From: Trichomonas vaginalis G3
Lineage: Eukaryota > Parabasalia > Trichomonadida > Trichomonadidae
Direction: 5' to 3'
NCBI RefSeq assembly: GCF_026262505.1
Contig: NC_067206.1
Span: 7,406,879 to 7,470,878 of the forward strand
Length of the DNA stretch: 64,000 nt
Below are positions 32,801 through 44,792 of this stretch, in pieces (position 1 is the stretch's first letter; each line of letters starts with the position of its first letter). The notes beneath the pieces were generated by a model. The model was not told where the DNA came from. It did not search any database and was given only the letters and a program-made list of their open reading frames with translations. Position numbers and translations under genes: made by a program.

Positions 32801-35800
32801 ATCACCTATCAATATTGCACTTTGCCTGTCAAAAGTTCTTCGCATCTCTTGAGGTGTGAGGAAGTTTCTCGACAGAGGAAACTTTCATATCGAATGTTGC
32901 CTCTGTCGAGATGTATGTGACAGGCAAAGTGCAATCACCTATCAATATTGCACTTTGCCTGTCAAAAGTTCTTCGCATCTCTTGAGGTGTGAGGAAGTTT
33001 CTCGACAGAGGAAACTTTCATATCGAATGTTGCCTCTGTCGAGATGTATGTGACAGGCAAAGTGCAATCACCTATCAATATTGCACTTTGCCTGTCAAAA
33101 GTTCTTCGCATCTCTTGAGGTGTGAGGAAGTTTCTCGACAGAGGAAACTTTCATATCGAATGTTGCCTCTGTCGAGATGTATGTGACAGGCAAAGTGCAA
33201 TCACCTATCAATATTGCACTTTGCCTGTCAAAAGTTCTTCGCATCTCTTGAGGTGTGAGGAAGTTTCTCGACAGAGGAAACTTTCATATCGAATGTTGCC
33301 TCTGTCGAGATGTATGTGACAGGCAAAGTGCAATCACCTATCAATATTGCACTTTGCCTGTCAAAAGTTCTTCGCATCTCTTGAGGTGTGAGGAAGTTTC
33401 TCGACAGAGGAAACTTTCATATCGAATGTTGCCTCTGTCGAGATGTATGTGACAGGCAAAGTGCAATCACCTATCAATATTGCACTTTGCCTGTCAAAAG
33501 TTCTTCGCATCTCTTGAGGTGTGAGGAAGTTTCTCGACAGAGGAAACTTTCATATCGAATGTTGCCTCTGTCGAGATGTATGTGACAGGCAAAGTGCAAT
33601 CACCTATCAATATTGCACTTTGCCTGTCAAAAGTTCTTCGCATCTCTTGAGGTGTGAGGAAGTTTCTCGACAGAGGAAACTTTCATATCGAATGTTGCCT
33701 CTGTCGAGATGTATGTGACAGGCAAAGTGCAATCACCTATCAATATTGCACTTTGCCTGTCAAAAGTTCTTCGCATCTCTTGAGGTGTGAGGAAGTTTCT
33801 CGACAGAGGAAACTTTCATATCGAATGTTGCCTCTGTCGAGATGTATGTGACAGGCAAAGTGCAATCACCTATCAATATTGCACTTTGCCTGTCAAAAGT
33901 TCTTCGCATCTCTTGAGGTGTGAGGAAGTTTCTCGACAGAGGAAACTTTCATATCGAATGTTGCCTCTGTCGAGATGTATGTGACAGGCAAAGTGCAATC
34001 ACCTATCAATATTGCACTTTGCCTGTCAAAAGTTCTTCGCATCTCTTGAGGTGTGAGGAAGTTTCTCGACAGAGGAAACTTTCATATCGAATGTTGCCTC
34101 TGTCGAGATGTATGTGACAGGCAAAGTGCAATCACCTATCAATATTGCACTTTGCCTGTCAAAAGTTCTTCGCATCTCTTGAGGTGTGAGGAAGTTTCTC
34201 GACAGAGGAAACTTTCATATCGAATGTTGCCTCTGTCGAGATGTATGTGACAGGCAAAGTGCAATCACCTATCAATATTGCACTTTGCCTGTCAAAAGTT
34301 CTTCGCATCTCTTGAGGTGTGAGGAAGTTTCTCGACAGAGGAAACTTTCATATCGAATGTTGCCTCTGTCGAGATGTATGTGACAGGCAAAGTGCAATCA
34401 CCTATCAATATTGCACTTTGCCTGTCAAAAGTTCTTCGCATCTCTTGAGGTGTGAGGAAGTTTCTCGACAGAGGAAACTTTCATATCGAATGTTGCCTCT
34501 GTCGAGATGTATGTGACAGGCAAAGTGCAATCACCTATCAATATTGCACTTTGCCTGTCAAAAGTTCTTCGCATCTCTTGAGGTGTGAGGAAGTTTCTCG
34601 ACAGAGGAAACTTTCATATCGAATGTTGCCTCTGTCGAGATGTATGTGACAGGCAAAGTGCAATCACCTATCAATATTGCACTTTGCCTGTCAAAAGTTC
34701 TTCGCATCTCTTGAGGTGTGAGGAAGTTTCTCGACAGAGGAAACTTTCATATCGAATGTTGCCTCTGTCGAGATGTATGTGACAGGCAAAGTGCAATCAC
34801 CTATCAATATTGCACTTTGCCTGTCAAAAGTTCTTCGCATCTCTTGAGGTGTGAGGAAGTTTCTCGACAGAGGAAACTTTCATATCGAATGTTGCCTCTG
34901 TCGAGATGTATGTGACAGGCAAAGTGCAATCACCTATCAATATTGCACTTTGCCTGTCAAAAGTTCTTCGCATCTCTTGAGGTGTGAGGAAGTTTCTCGA
35001 CAGAGGAAACTTTCATATCGAATGTTGCCTCTGTCGAGATGTATGTGACAGGCAAAGTGCAATCACCTATCAATATTGCACTTTGCCTGTCAAAAGTTCT
35101 TCGCATCTCTTGAGGTGTGAGGAAGTTTCTCGACAGAGGAAACTTTCATATCGAATGTTGCCTCTGTCGAGATGTATGTGACAGGCAAAGTGCAATCACC
35201 TATCAATATTGCACTTTGCCTGTCAAAAGTTCTTCGCATCTCTTGAGGTGTGAGGAAGTTTCTCGACAGAGGAAACTTTCATATCGAATGTTGCCTCTGT
35301 CGAGATGTATGTGACAGGCAAAGTGCAATCACCTATCAATATTGCACTTTGCCTGTCAAAAGTTCTTCGCATCTCTTGAGGTGTGAGGAAGTTTCTCGAC
35401 AGAGGAAACTTTCATATCGAATGTTGCCTCTGTCGAGATGTATGTGACAGGCAAAGTGCAATCACCTATCAATATTGCACTTTGCCTGTCAAAAGTTCTT
35501 CGCATCTCTTGAGGTGTGAGGAAGTTTCTCGACAGAGGAAACTTTCATATCGAATGTTGCCTCTGTCGAGATGTATGTGACAGGCAAAGTGCAATCACCT
35601 ATCAATATTGCACTTTGCCTGTCAAAAGTTCTTCGCATCTCTTGAGGTGTGAGGAAGTTTCTCGACAGAGGAAACTTTCATATCGAATGTTGCCTCTGTC
35701 GAGATGTATGTGACAGGCAAAGTGCAATCACCTATCAATATTGCACTTTGCCTGTCAAAAGTTCTTCGCATCTCTTGAGGTGTGAGGAAGTTTCTCGACA

Positions 35801-38800
35801 GAGGAAACTTTCATATCGAATGTTGCCTCTGTCGAGATGTATGTGACAGGCAAAGTGCAATCACCTATCAATATTGCACTTTGCCTGTCAAAAGTTCTTC
35901 GCATCTCTTGAGGTGTGAGGAAGTTTCTCGACAGAGGAAACTTTCATATCGAATGTTGCCTCTGTCGAGATGTATGTGACAGGCAAAGTGCAATCACCTA
36001 TCAATATTGCACTTTGCCTGTCAAAAGTTCTTCGCATCTCTTGAGGTGTGAGGAAGTTTCTCGACAGAGGAAACTTTCATATCGAATGTTGCCTCTGTCG
36101 AGATGTATGTGACAGGCAAAGTGCAATCACCTATCAATATTGCACTTTGCCTGTCAAAAGTTCTTCGCATCTCTTGAGGTGTGAGGAAGTTTCTCGACAG
36201 AGGAAACTTTCATATCGAATGTTGCCTCTGTCGAGATGTATGTGACAGGCAAAGTGCAATCACCTATCAATATTGCACTTTGCCTGTCAAAAGTTCTTCG
36301 CATCTCTTGAGGTGTGAGGAAGTTTCTCGACAGAGGAAACTTTCATATCGAATGTTGCCTCTGTCGAGATGTATGTGACAGGCAAAGTGCAATCACCTAT
36401 CAATATTGCACTTTGCCTGTCAAAAGTTCTTCGCATCTCTTGAGGTGTGAGGAAGTTTCTCGACAGAGGAAACTTTCATATCGAATGTTGCCTCTGTCGA
36501 GATGTATGTGACAGGCAAAGTGCAATCACCTATCAATATTGCACTTTGCCTGTCAAAAGTTCTTCGCATCTCTTGAGGTGTGAGGAAGTTTCTCGACAGA
36601 GGAAACTTTCATATCGAATGTTGCCTCTGTCGAGATGTATGTGACAGGCAAAGTGCAATCACCTATCAATATTGCACTTTGCCTGTCAAAAGTTCTTCGC
36701 ATCTCTTGAGGTGTGAGGAAGTTTCTCGACAGAGGAAACTTTCATATCGAATGTTGCCTCTGTCGAGATGTATGTGACAGGCAAAGTGCAATCACCTATC
36801 AATATTGCACTTTGCCTGTCAAAAGTTCTTCGCATCTCTTGAGGTGTGAGGAAGTTTCTCGACAGAGGAAACTTTCATATCGAATGTTGCCTCTGTCGAG
36901 ATGTATGTGACAGGCAAAGTGCAATCACCTATCAATATTGCACTTTGCCTGTCAAAAGTTCTTCGCATCTCTTGAGGTGTGAGGAAGTTTCTCGACAGAG
37001 GAAACTTTCATATCGAATGTTGCCTCTGTCGAGATGTATGTGACAGGCAAAGTGCAATCACCTATCAATATTGCACTTTGCCTGTCAAAAGTTCTTCGCA
37101 TCTCTTGAGGTGTGAGGAAGTTTCTCGACAGAGGAAACTTTCATATCGAATGTTGCCTCTGTCGAGATGTATGTGACAGGCAAAGTGCAATCACCTATCA
37201 ATATTGCACTTTGCCTGTCAAAAGTTCTTCGCATCTCTTGAGGTGTGAGGAAGTTTCTCGACAGAGGAAACTTTCATATCGAATGTTGCCTCTGTCGAGA
37301 TGTATGTGACAGGCAAAGTGCAATCACCTATCAATATTGCACTTTGCCTGTCAAAAGTTCTTCGCATCTCTTGAGGTGTGAGGAAGTTTCTCGACAGAGG
37401 AAACTTTCATATCGAATGTTGCCTCTGTCGAGATGTATGTGACAGGCAAAGTGCAATCACCTATCAATATTGCACTTTGCCTGTCAAAAGTTCTTCGCAT
37501 CTCTTGAGGTGTGAGGAAGTTTCTCGACAGAGGAAACTTTCATATCGAATGTTGCCTCTGTCGAGATGTATGTGACAGGCAAAGTGCAATCACCTATCAA
37601 TATTGCACTTTGCCTGTCAAAAGTTCTTCGCATCTCTTGAGGTGTGAGGAAGTTTCTCGACAGAGGAAACTTTCATATCGAATGTTGCCTCTGTCGAGAT
37701 GTATGTGACAGGCAAAGTGCAATCACCTATCAATATTGCACTTTGCCTGTCAAAAGTTCTTCGCATCTCTTGAGGTGTGAGGAAGTTTCTCGACAGAGGA
37801 AACTTTCATATCGAATGTTGCCTCTGTCGAGATGTATGTGACAGGCAAAGTGCAATCACCTATCAATATTGCACTTTGCCTGTCAAAAGTTCTTCGCATC
37901 TCTTGAGGTGTGAGGAAGTTTCTCGACAGAGGAAACTTTCATATCGAATGTTGCCTCTGTCGAGATGTATGTGACAGGCAAAGTGCAATCACCTATCAAT
38001 ATTGCACTTTGCCTGTCAAAAGTTCTTCGCATCTCTTGAGGTGTGAGGAAGTTTCTCGACAGAGGAAACTTTCATATCGAATGTTGCCTCTGTCGAGATG
38101 TATGTGACAGGCAAAGTGCAATCACCTATCAATATTGCACTTTGCCTGTCAAAAGTTCTTCGCATCTCTTGAGGTGTGAGGAAGTTTCTCGACAGAGGAA
38201 ACTTTCATATCGAATGTTGCCTCTGTCGAGATGTATGTGACAGGCAAAGTGCAATCACCTATCAATATTGCACTTTGCCTGTCAAAAGTTCTTCGCATCT
38301 CTTGAGGTGTGAGGAAGTTTCTCGACAGAGGAAACTTTCATATCGAATGTTGCCTCTGTCGAGATGTATGTGACAGGCAAAGTGCAATCACCTATCAATA
38401 TTGCACTTTGCCTGTCAAAAGTTCTTCGCATCTCTTGAGGTGTGAGGAAGTTTCTCGACAGAGGAAACTTTCATATCGAATGTTGCCTCTGTCGAGATGT
38501 ATGTGACAGGCAAAGTGCAATCACCTATCAATATTGCACTTTGCCTGTCAAAAGTTCTTCGCATCTCTTGAGGTGTGAGGAAGTTTCTCGACAGAGGAAA
38601 CTTTCATATCGAATGTTGCCTCTGTCGAGATGTATGTGACAGGCAAAGTGCAATCACCTATCAATATTGCACTTTGCCTGTCAAAAGTTCTTCGCATCTC
38701 TTGAGGTGTGAGGAAGTTTCTCGACAGAGGAAACTTTCATATCGAATGTTGCCTCTGTCGAGATGTATGTGACAGGCAAAGTGCAATCACCTATCAATAT

Positions 38801-41800
38801 TGCACTTTGCCTGTCAAAAGTTCTTCGCATCTCTTGAGGTGTGAGGAAGTTTCTCGACAGAGGAAACTTTCATATCGAATGTTGCCTCTGTCGAGATGTA
38901 TGTGACAGGCAAAGTGCAATCACCTATCAATATTGCACTTTGCCTGTCAAAAGTTCTTCGCATCTCTTGAGGTGTGAGGAAGTTTCTCGACAGAGGAAAC
39001 TTTCATATCGAATGTTGCCTCTGTCGAGATGTATGTGACAGGCAAAGTGCAATCACCTATCAATATTGCACTTTGCCTGTCAAAAGTTCTTCGCATCTCT
39101 TGAGGTGTGAGGAAGTTTCTCGACAGAGGAAACTTTCATATCGAATGTTGCCTCTGTCGAGATGTATGTGACAGGCAAAGTGCAATCACCTATCAATATT
39201 GCACTTTGCCTGTCAAAAGTTCTTCGCATCTCTTGAGGTGTGAGGAAGTTTCTCGACAGAGGAAACTTTCATATCGAATGTTGCCTCTGTCGAGATGTAT
39301 GTGACAGGCAAAGTGCAATCACCTATCAATATTGCACTTTGCCTGTCAAAAGTTCTTCGCATCTCTTGAGGTGTGAGGAAGTTTCTCGACAGAGGAAACT
39401 TTCATATCGAATGTTGCCTCTGTCGAGATGTATGTGACAGGCAAAGTGCAATCACCTATCAATATTGCACTTTGCCTGTCAAAAGTTCTTCGCATCTCTT
39501 GAGGTGTGAGGAAGTTTCTCGACAGAGGAAACTTTCATATCGAATGTTGCCTCTGTCGAGATGTATGTGACAGGCAAAGTGCAATCACCTATCAATATTG
39601 CACTTTGCCTGTCAAAAGTTCTTCGCATCTCTTGAGGTGTGAGGAAGTTTCTCGACAGAGGAAACTTTCATATCGAATGTTGCCTCTGTCGAGATGTATG
39701 TGACAGGCAAAGTGCAATCACCTATCAATATTGCACTTTGCCTGTCAAAAGTTCTTCGCATCTCTTGAGGTGTGAGGAAGTTTCTCGACAGAGGAAACTT
39801 TCATATCGAATGTTGCCTCTGTCGAGATGTATGTGACAGGCAAAGTGCAATCACCTATCAATATTGCACTTTGCCTGTCAAAAGTTCTTCGCATCTCTTG
39901 AGGTGTGAGGAAGTTTCTCGACAGAGGAAACTTTCATATCGAATGTTGCCTCTGTCGAGATGTATGTGACAGGCAAAGTGCAATCACCTATCAATATTGC
40001 ACTTTGCCTGTCAAAAGTTCTTCGCATCTCTTGAGGTGTGAGGAAGTTTCTCGACAGAGGAAACTTTCATATCGAATGTTGCCTCTGTCGAGATGTATGT
40101 GACAGGCAAAGTGCAATCACCTATCAATATTGCACTTTGCCTGTCAAAAGTTCTTCGCATCTCTTGAGGTGTGAGGAAGTTTCTCGACAGAGGAAACTTT
40201 CATATCGAATGTTGCCTCTGTCGAGATGTATGTGACAGGCAAAGTGCAATCACCTATCAATATTGCACTTTGCCTGTCAAAAGTTCTTCGCATCTCTTGA
40301 GGTGTGAGGAAGTTTCTCGACAGAGGAAACTTTCATATCGAATGTTGCCTCTGTCGAGATGTATGTGACAGGCAAAGTGCAATCACCTATCAATATTGCA
40401 CTTTGCCTGTCAAAAGTTCTTCGCATCTCTTGAGGTGTGAGGAAGTTTCTCGACAGAGGAAACTTTCATATCGAATGTTGCCTCTGTCGAGATGTATGTG
40501 ACAGGCAAAGTGCAATCACCTATCAATATTGCACTTTGCCTGTCAAAAGTTCTTCGCATCTCTTGAGGTGTGAGGAAGTTTCTCGACAGAGGAAACTTTC
40601 ATATCGAATGTTGCCTCTGTCGAGATGTATGTGACAGGCAAAGTGCAATCACCTATCAATATTGCACTTTGCCTGTCAAAAGTTCTTCGCATCTCTTGAG
40701 GTGTGAGGAAGTTTCTCGACAGAGGAAACTTTCATATCGAATGTTGCCTCTGTCGAGATGTATGTGACAGGCAAAGTGCAATCACCTATCAATATTGCAC
40801 TTTGCCTGTCAAAAGTTCTTCGCATCTCTTGAGGTGTGAGGAAGTTTCTCGACAGAGGAAACTTTCATATCGAATGTTGCCTCTGTCGAGATGTATGTGA
40901 CAGGCAAAGTGCAATCACCTATCAATATTGCACTTTGCCTGTCAAAAGTTCTTCGCATCTCTTGAGGTGTGAGGAAGTTTCTCGACAGAGGAAACTTTCA
41001 TATCGAATGTTGCCTCTGTCGAGATGTATGTGACAGGCAAAGTGCAATCACCTATCAATATTGCACTTTGCCTGTCAAAAGTTCTTCGCATCTCTTGAGG
41101 TGTGAGGAAGTTTCTCGACAGAGGAAACTTTCATATCGAATGTTGCCTCTGTCGAGATGTATGTGACAGGCAAAGTGCAATCACCTATCAATATTGCACT
41201 TTGCCTGTCAAAAGTTCTTCGCATCTCTTGAGGTGTGAGGAAGTTTCTCGACAGAGGAAACTTTCATATCGAATGTTGCCTCTGTCGAGATGTATGTGAC
41301 AGGCAAAGTGCAATCACCTATCAATATTGCACTTTGCCTGTCAAAAGTTCTTCGCATCTCTTGAGGTGTGAGGAAGTTTCTCGACAGAGGAAACTTTCAT
41401 ATCGAATGTTGCCTCTGTCGAGATGTATGTGACAGGCAAAGTGCAATCACCTATCAATATTGCACTTTGCCTGTCAAAAGTTCTTCGCATCTCTTGAGGT
41501 GTGAGGAAGTTTCTCGACAGAGGAAACTTTCATATCGAATGTTGCCTCTGTCGAGATGTATGTGACAGGCAAAGTGCAATCACCTATCAATATTGCACTT
41601 TGCCTGTCAAAAGTTCTTCGCATCTCTTGAGGTGTGAGGAAGTTTCTCGACAGAGGAAACTTTCATATCGAATGTTGCCTCTGTCGAGATGTATGTGACA
41701 GGCAAAGTGCAATCACCTATCAATATTGCACTTTGCCTGTCAAAAGTTCTTCGCATCTCTTGAGGTGTGAGGAAGTTTCTCGACAGAGGAAACTTTCATA

Positions 41801-41957
41801 TCGAATGTTGCCTCTGTCGAGATGTATGTGACAGGCAAAGTGCAATCACCTATCAATATTGCACTTTGCCTGTCAAAAGTTCTTCGCATCTCTTGAGGTG
41901 TGAGGAAGTTTCTCGACAGAGGAAACTTTCATATCGAATGTTGCCTCTGTCGAGATG
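26840..41957. repeat. 133-bp satellite array, about 113 copies
   Basis: From about 27790 to 41950 the unit repeats at exactly 133-base steps with no difference I can see. Each unit holds three stem-loops: TTCTTCGCA/TGTGAGGAA (imperfect), TCTCGACAGAGG/CCTCTGTCGAGA (perfect 12), and TGACAGGCAAAGTGCAAT with its complement (perfect 18, loop 11). The unit is about 43% G+C against a roughly 30% background. The first seven or so copies (26840-27790) carry many single-base insertions and losses. Because 133 is not a multiple of three, the short frames it contains shift at every unit and are not genes. Confidence 0.9.
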
Positions 41958-41971
41958 TACACAGTGCATTC

Positions 41972-42008
41972 AGGCAAAGTGCAATATTGATAATATTGCA
42001 CTTTGCCT
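41972..42008. repeat. Inversion junction hairpin at the right end of the satellite
   Basis: Two 17-base arms (AGGCAAAGTGCAATATT and its complement) meet with a 3-base loop. To the left the satellite runs forward; to the right it continues inverted as the inner end of the right arm. The array therefore turns around here. Confidence 0.75.
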
Positions 42009-42215
42009 GTCACATACATCTCGACAGAGGCAACATTCGATATGAAAGTTTCCTCTGTCGAGAAACTTCCTCGAAACTCCAATTTTTCTTTAGAACTACA
42101 ATATCTTAACAATTAACTCATCAAACACAACCTATACACTTTAATTTTTACTTTTGTTTTTTTCAATATATGAACTAAATTTTTTTTTTCAAATTACTCC
42201 CACACTGGGAAAAGT

Positions 42216-42676
42216 ATTTTAACTCAGATGTTGCCAGCCTCTTCATCATTGCATTAACCAGTGCTTTGACTTAGAGGTTGCCAGCCTCTTCATCATTGCA
42301 TTAACAAATGCTTTGACTCAGAGGTTGCCAGCCTCTTCATCATTGCATTAACAAGTGCTTTGACTTAGAGGTTGCCAGCCTCTTCATCATTGCATTAACA
42401 AATGCTTTGACTCAGAGGTTGCCAGCCTCTTCATCATTGCATTAACAAATGCTTTGACTCAGAGGTTGCCAACCTCTTCATCATTGCATTAACAAATGCT
42501 TTGACTCAGAGGTTGCCAGCCTCTTCATCATTGCATTAACAAGTGCTTTGACTCAGAGGTTGCCAGCCTCTTCATCATTGCATTAACAAGTGCTTTGACT
42601 CAGAGGTTGCCAGCCTCTTCATCATTGCATTAACAAGTGCTTTGACTCAGAGGTTGCCAGCCTCTTCATCATTGTA
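42216..42676. repeat. 47-bp minisatellite in the right arm
   Basis: About ten copies of the reverse complement of the left-arm unit, with a few variants (ACTTAGAGG, CAACCTCTT, CCAGTGC). The copy number differs from the left arm, so the two arms have evolved or been assembled separately. Confidence 0.85.
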
Positions 42677-43149
42677 AAAATGTATTACGGCTTTTTTTTT
42701 AATTCAATCGTAACATCTCAATTATCCCGCCAAAAATTATTGGGTCTAAATTGGTTTTTATTATTATTATTTTCAGAAACAAACTAACTTGTTTTTTAGG
42801 AATTTATCATTCATAAAGTCTTTATGATATATTTTCAACTTATAATGAATATGAAATTATAATTGTTATTTTGAAAAAAAAAATTATTCATGATCAATTC
42901 ATGATTTAACCAGTTCCTTCAAATTAGGAGAGCATATTCAAATATAATCGCTCATTAAAATCAATTTTTATGTTTTTTTTTAAATCGAAATTATCTCATC
43001 ATAAACCATGCAAACTGACTATTTGTTCTTATCACCATGTTACCAATATCAGAATTGTCTTTACAGCCAAAATTTCGCTCGATAAAAGTCCATCCAATAG
43101 TGAGATAATTGAGCAACGAACATTTTTCCATATCACAAAAACCTCCGCC

Positions 43150-43604
43150 TTTTTTATTTATAGTTTGATTTCAAAGGTTAATGTTAACTATGAGGTTAAT
43201 GATGATAATCGAAAATTAACTAAATTTAGTAAAAATCATTTTTGATATTTTGAATCATCTTCATAAATTCTTATTTAACGATATAAATTACTTCTCAATC
43301 ATGCTCTTATTCTATCACTTGAAAATCAAGTGCTTACATATCAAAACCAGTGCGGAGGCACTTCGAATCAAATATCTTGCTCAGCAAAGAGGGAGTTTGG
43401 AAAGACATATGAGTATGTATTGTTGATTTCAAGCAGAAAAGTACATACAAAATTCCTATATATAGTAATGTACTTTCTATTTTGTATGTTCTTTTTTTCA
43501 CAAAATCCTAGTAATCTGCTACACCATTACAGCTTGATGCAAGAATCTTTGGAAAAAAATTCAGGCGTTGGTAGATCTCTATATAAAGGGAATGTCATAT
43601 TTGA
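43150..43604. other. Spacer right of the foldback element
   Basis: AT-rich. A 102-codon plus-strand frame at 43330-43638 starts with a GTG, has no family likeness and overlaps the end of the minus-strand surface-protein relic; it is judged spurious. No continuation of the ankyrin gene was found here. Confidence 0.4.
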
Positions 43605-44691
43605 TCAAACTATACTAGATATGTTTATAAGATTATGAGATAAAATAGAAAAATTAATATATTTTGGATTTTCATCAAGATCTGAAATGTCTTCTTCTTT
43701 TTTCTTGATAAAGTTAAAACATTTATCATTGTTAGATGTATCTTTTATTCTGTTATTTATTGTAACTGTTCCTGTTGTTTTTGGTGTTTCTTCATCAATG
43801 AAACAACTATCAACTGTAATTTGACATCCATTAATATTACTTGCATAGAAATAATTTCCAGAAATATTGTTATTTGCGAAACAACAATTTTGTAAATATA
43901 CTGTAGGTGAAGATGTATAGATTAATATATCATCAGTATTATTTTGGAAATTCGTTGACTCAATTCGAATTGTTGTTGAAGATGATGATTGAATATAAAA
44001 AGGAGGAAAGCCAGTAGTTTTCTCTTTATTATCAAAAAATATCGAAAATAAAACTTTTGAATCAGATTTAAAACTATAAAATCCTAAAATACTATTTCCA
44101 TATAATTTTGATTGAGAAACATTTGAATTTTCAAAATTAATTTTTCCATTTTTTAGGTAAATACTAAACTGTCCTAAGAAACTTTCATCTCCACTATTAG
44201 TGATTGAAGATGAAAGTATTTTGTTTTGGAATGATTCTTCGTCTGAAACATCTGAATAACAGTAAACTCCTAGAGTATTTTGTGATGTTACTTTTGATGA
44301 GTAACTTGTTATTCGATATTGGACGCATTCACCTTCACGAGAGAAGTATAAACTTCCTCCTTCACCGGAGTTACTACAATTAACGAAGTTTGTTGTGTCA
44401 ACTAAGAGTTTAGTTGTATTTTTAGATGTACTAAAATGAATCGCTCCTGATTCAATGTTATCGGAAAATTCGCATTCGAGAACGTAGTAATTTTCATCAC
44501 CTTTAGAAAGTCTTTCACTTTGATTTACGTAACTTTCGTTTAGAGGGTATTGTGAATAATAGTCTGCCCAATCATAATGGAAAATGGTTGATTAAAGCAA
44601 TCAATTGTCGTGAAAATTCTTTCAACAATAAAATTTTTGTCATTTATCGTACAAAATGAACTTCACTTTCCGCTTACAACAGCGATAGTGA
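43605..44691 (-). pseudogene. Beta-helix type surface protein, N-terminal fragment, broken
   Basis: From about 44591 to 43605 one minus-strand frame of some 325 codons is open but has no ATG. It reads ...DNIESGAIHFSTSKN, NFVNCSNSGEGGSLYFS, INFENSNVSQSKLYGNSIL, NFQNNTDDILIY, VYLQNCCFANNNISGNYF, ending ...NLINISSIV. Short Asn/Ser-rich strands with NFxNC and GAIxF are those of right-handed beta-helix surface proteins, common in trichomonads. A preceding stretch in another frame (FCTINDKNFIVERIFTTIDCFNQPFS, about 44565-44660), and further up MLSLSLL, look like its true start and signal peptide. At least two breaks separate these pieces. No transmembrane C-terminus is present, so the 3' part is also missing. 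Confidence 0.5.
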
Positions 44692-44792
44692 TAACATTAT
44701 AAATTAGCAGACATACAAAATAAATGAAATTTAAATGTTTTCTGGGGGGAGAAACTATTTTCCCCAAAATATTTAGAAATTGTTATTACAAA

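Larger units (their letters stand above)
25911..43149. mobile_element. Giant foldback-type element: long inverted arms enclosing a satellite array
   Basis: The arms start GGCGGAGG (25911) and end CCTCCGCC (43149) and mirror each other for about 1 kb (25911 to about 26920 and about 42000 to 43149) with few differences. Each arm has, from outside in, 400-470 bases of unique AT-rich sequence, a 47-bp minisatellite (about 7 copies left, about 10 right), a further unique stretch, and the beginning of the 133-bp satellite. The middle is about 113 satellite copies. No protein-coding frame of any transposase, polymerase or structural gene is seen. No target duplication is obvious: the flanks are ...AAATTACAT and TTTTTTATTT.... 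Drosophila FB and Galileo elements also have long inverted arms made of tandem repeats; this resemblance is structural only. Confidence 0.72.

Noticed and set aside
27802-41964. Over a hundred identical 65-codon frames at 133-base spacing
   Set aside because: They are a by-product of the satellite. The unit is not a multiple of three, so the frame shifts at each copy, and the same bases form hairpins. There is no codon-level variation to suggest coding.
26386-42676. CRISPR array
   Set aside because: Repeats are contiguous satellites without unique spacers, no cas-like genes are present, and the DNA is eukaryotic.
25911-43149. Polinton/Maverick element (similar length and long inverted arms)
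   Set aside because: No polymerase, integrase, capsid or any other gene of that class is seen, the interior is satellite, and no 6-bp target duplication flanks it.
43330-43638. 102-codon plus-strand frame
   Set aside because: It begins with GTG, overlaps the end of the surface-protein relic on the other strand and has no recognisable domain.
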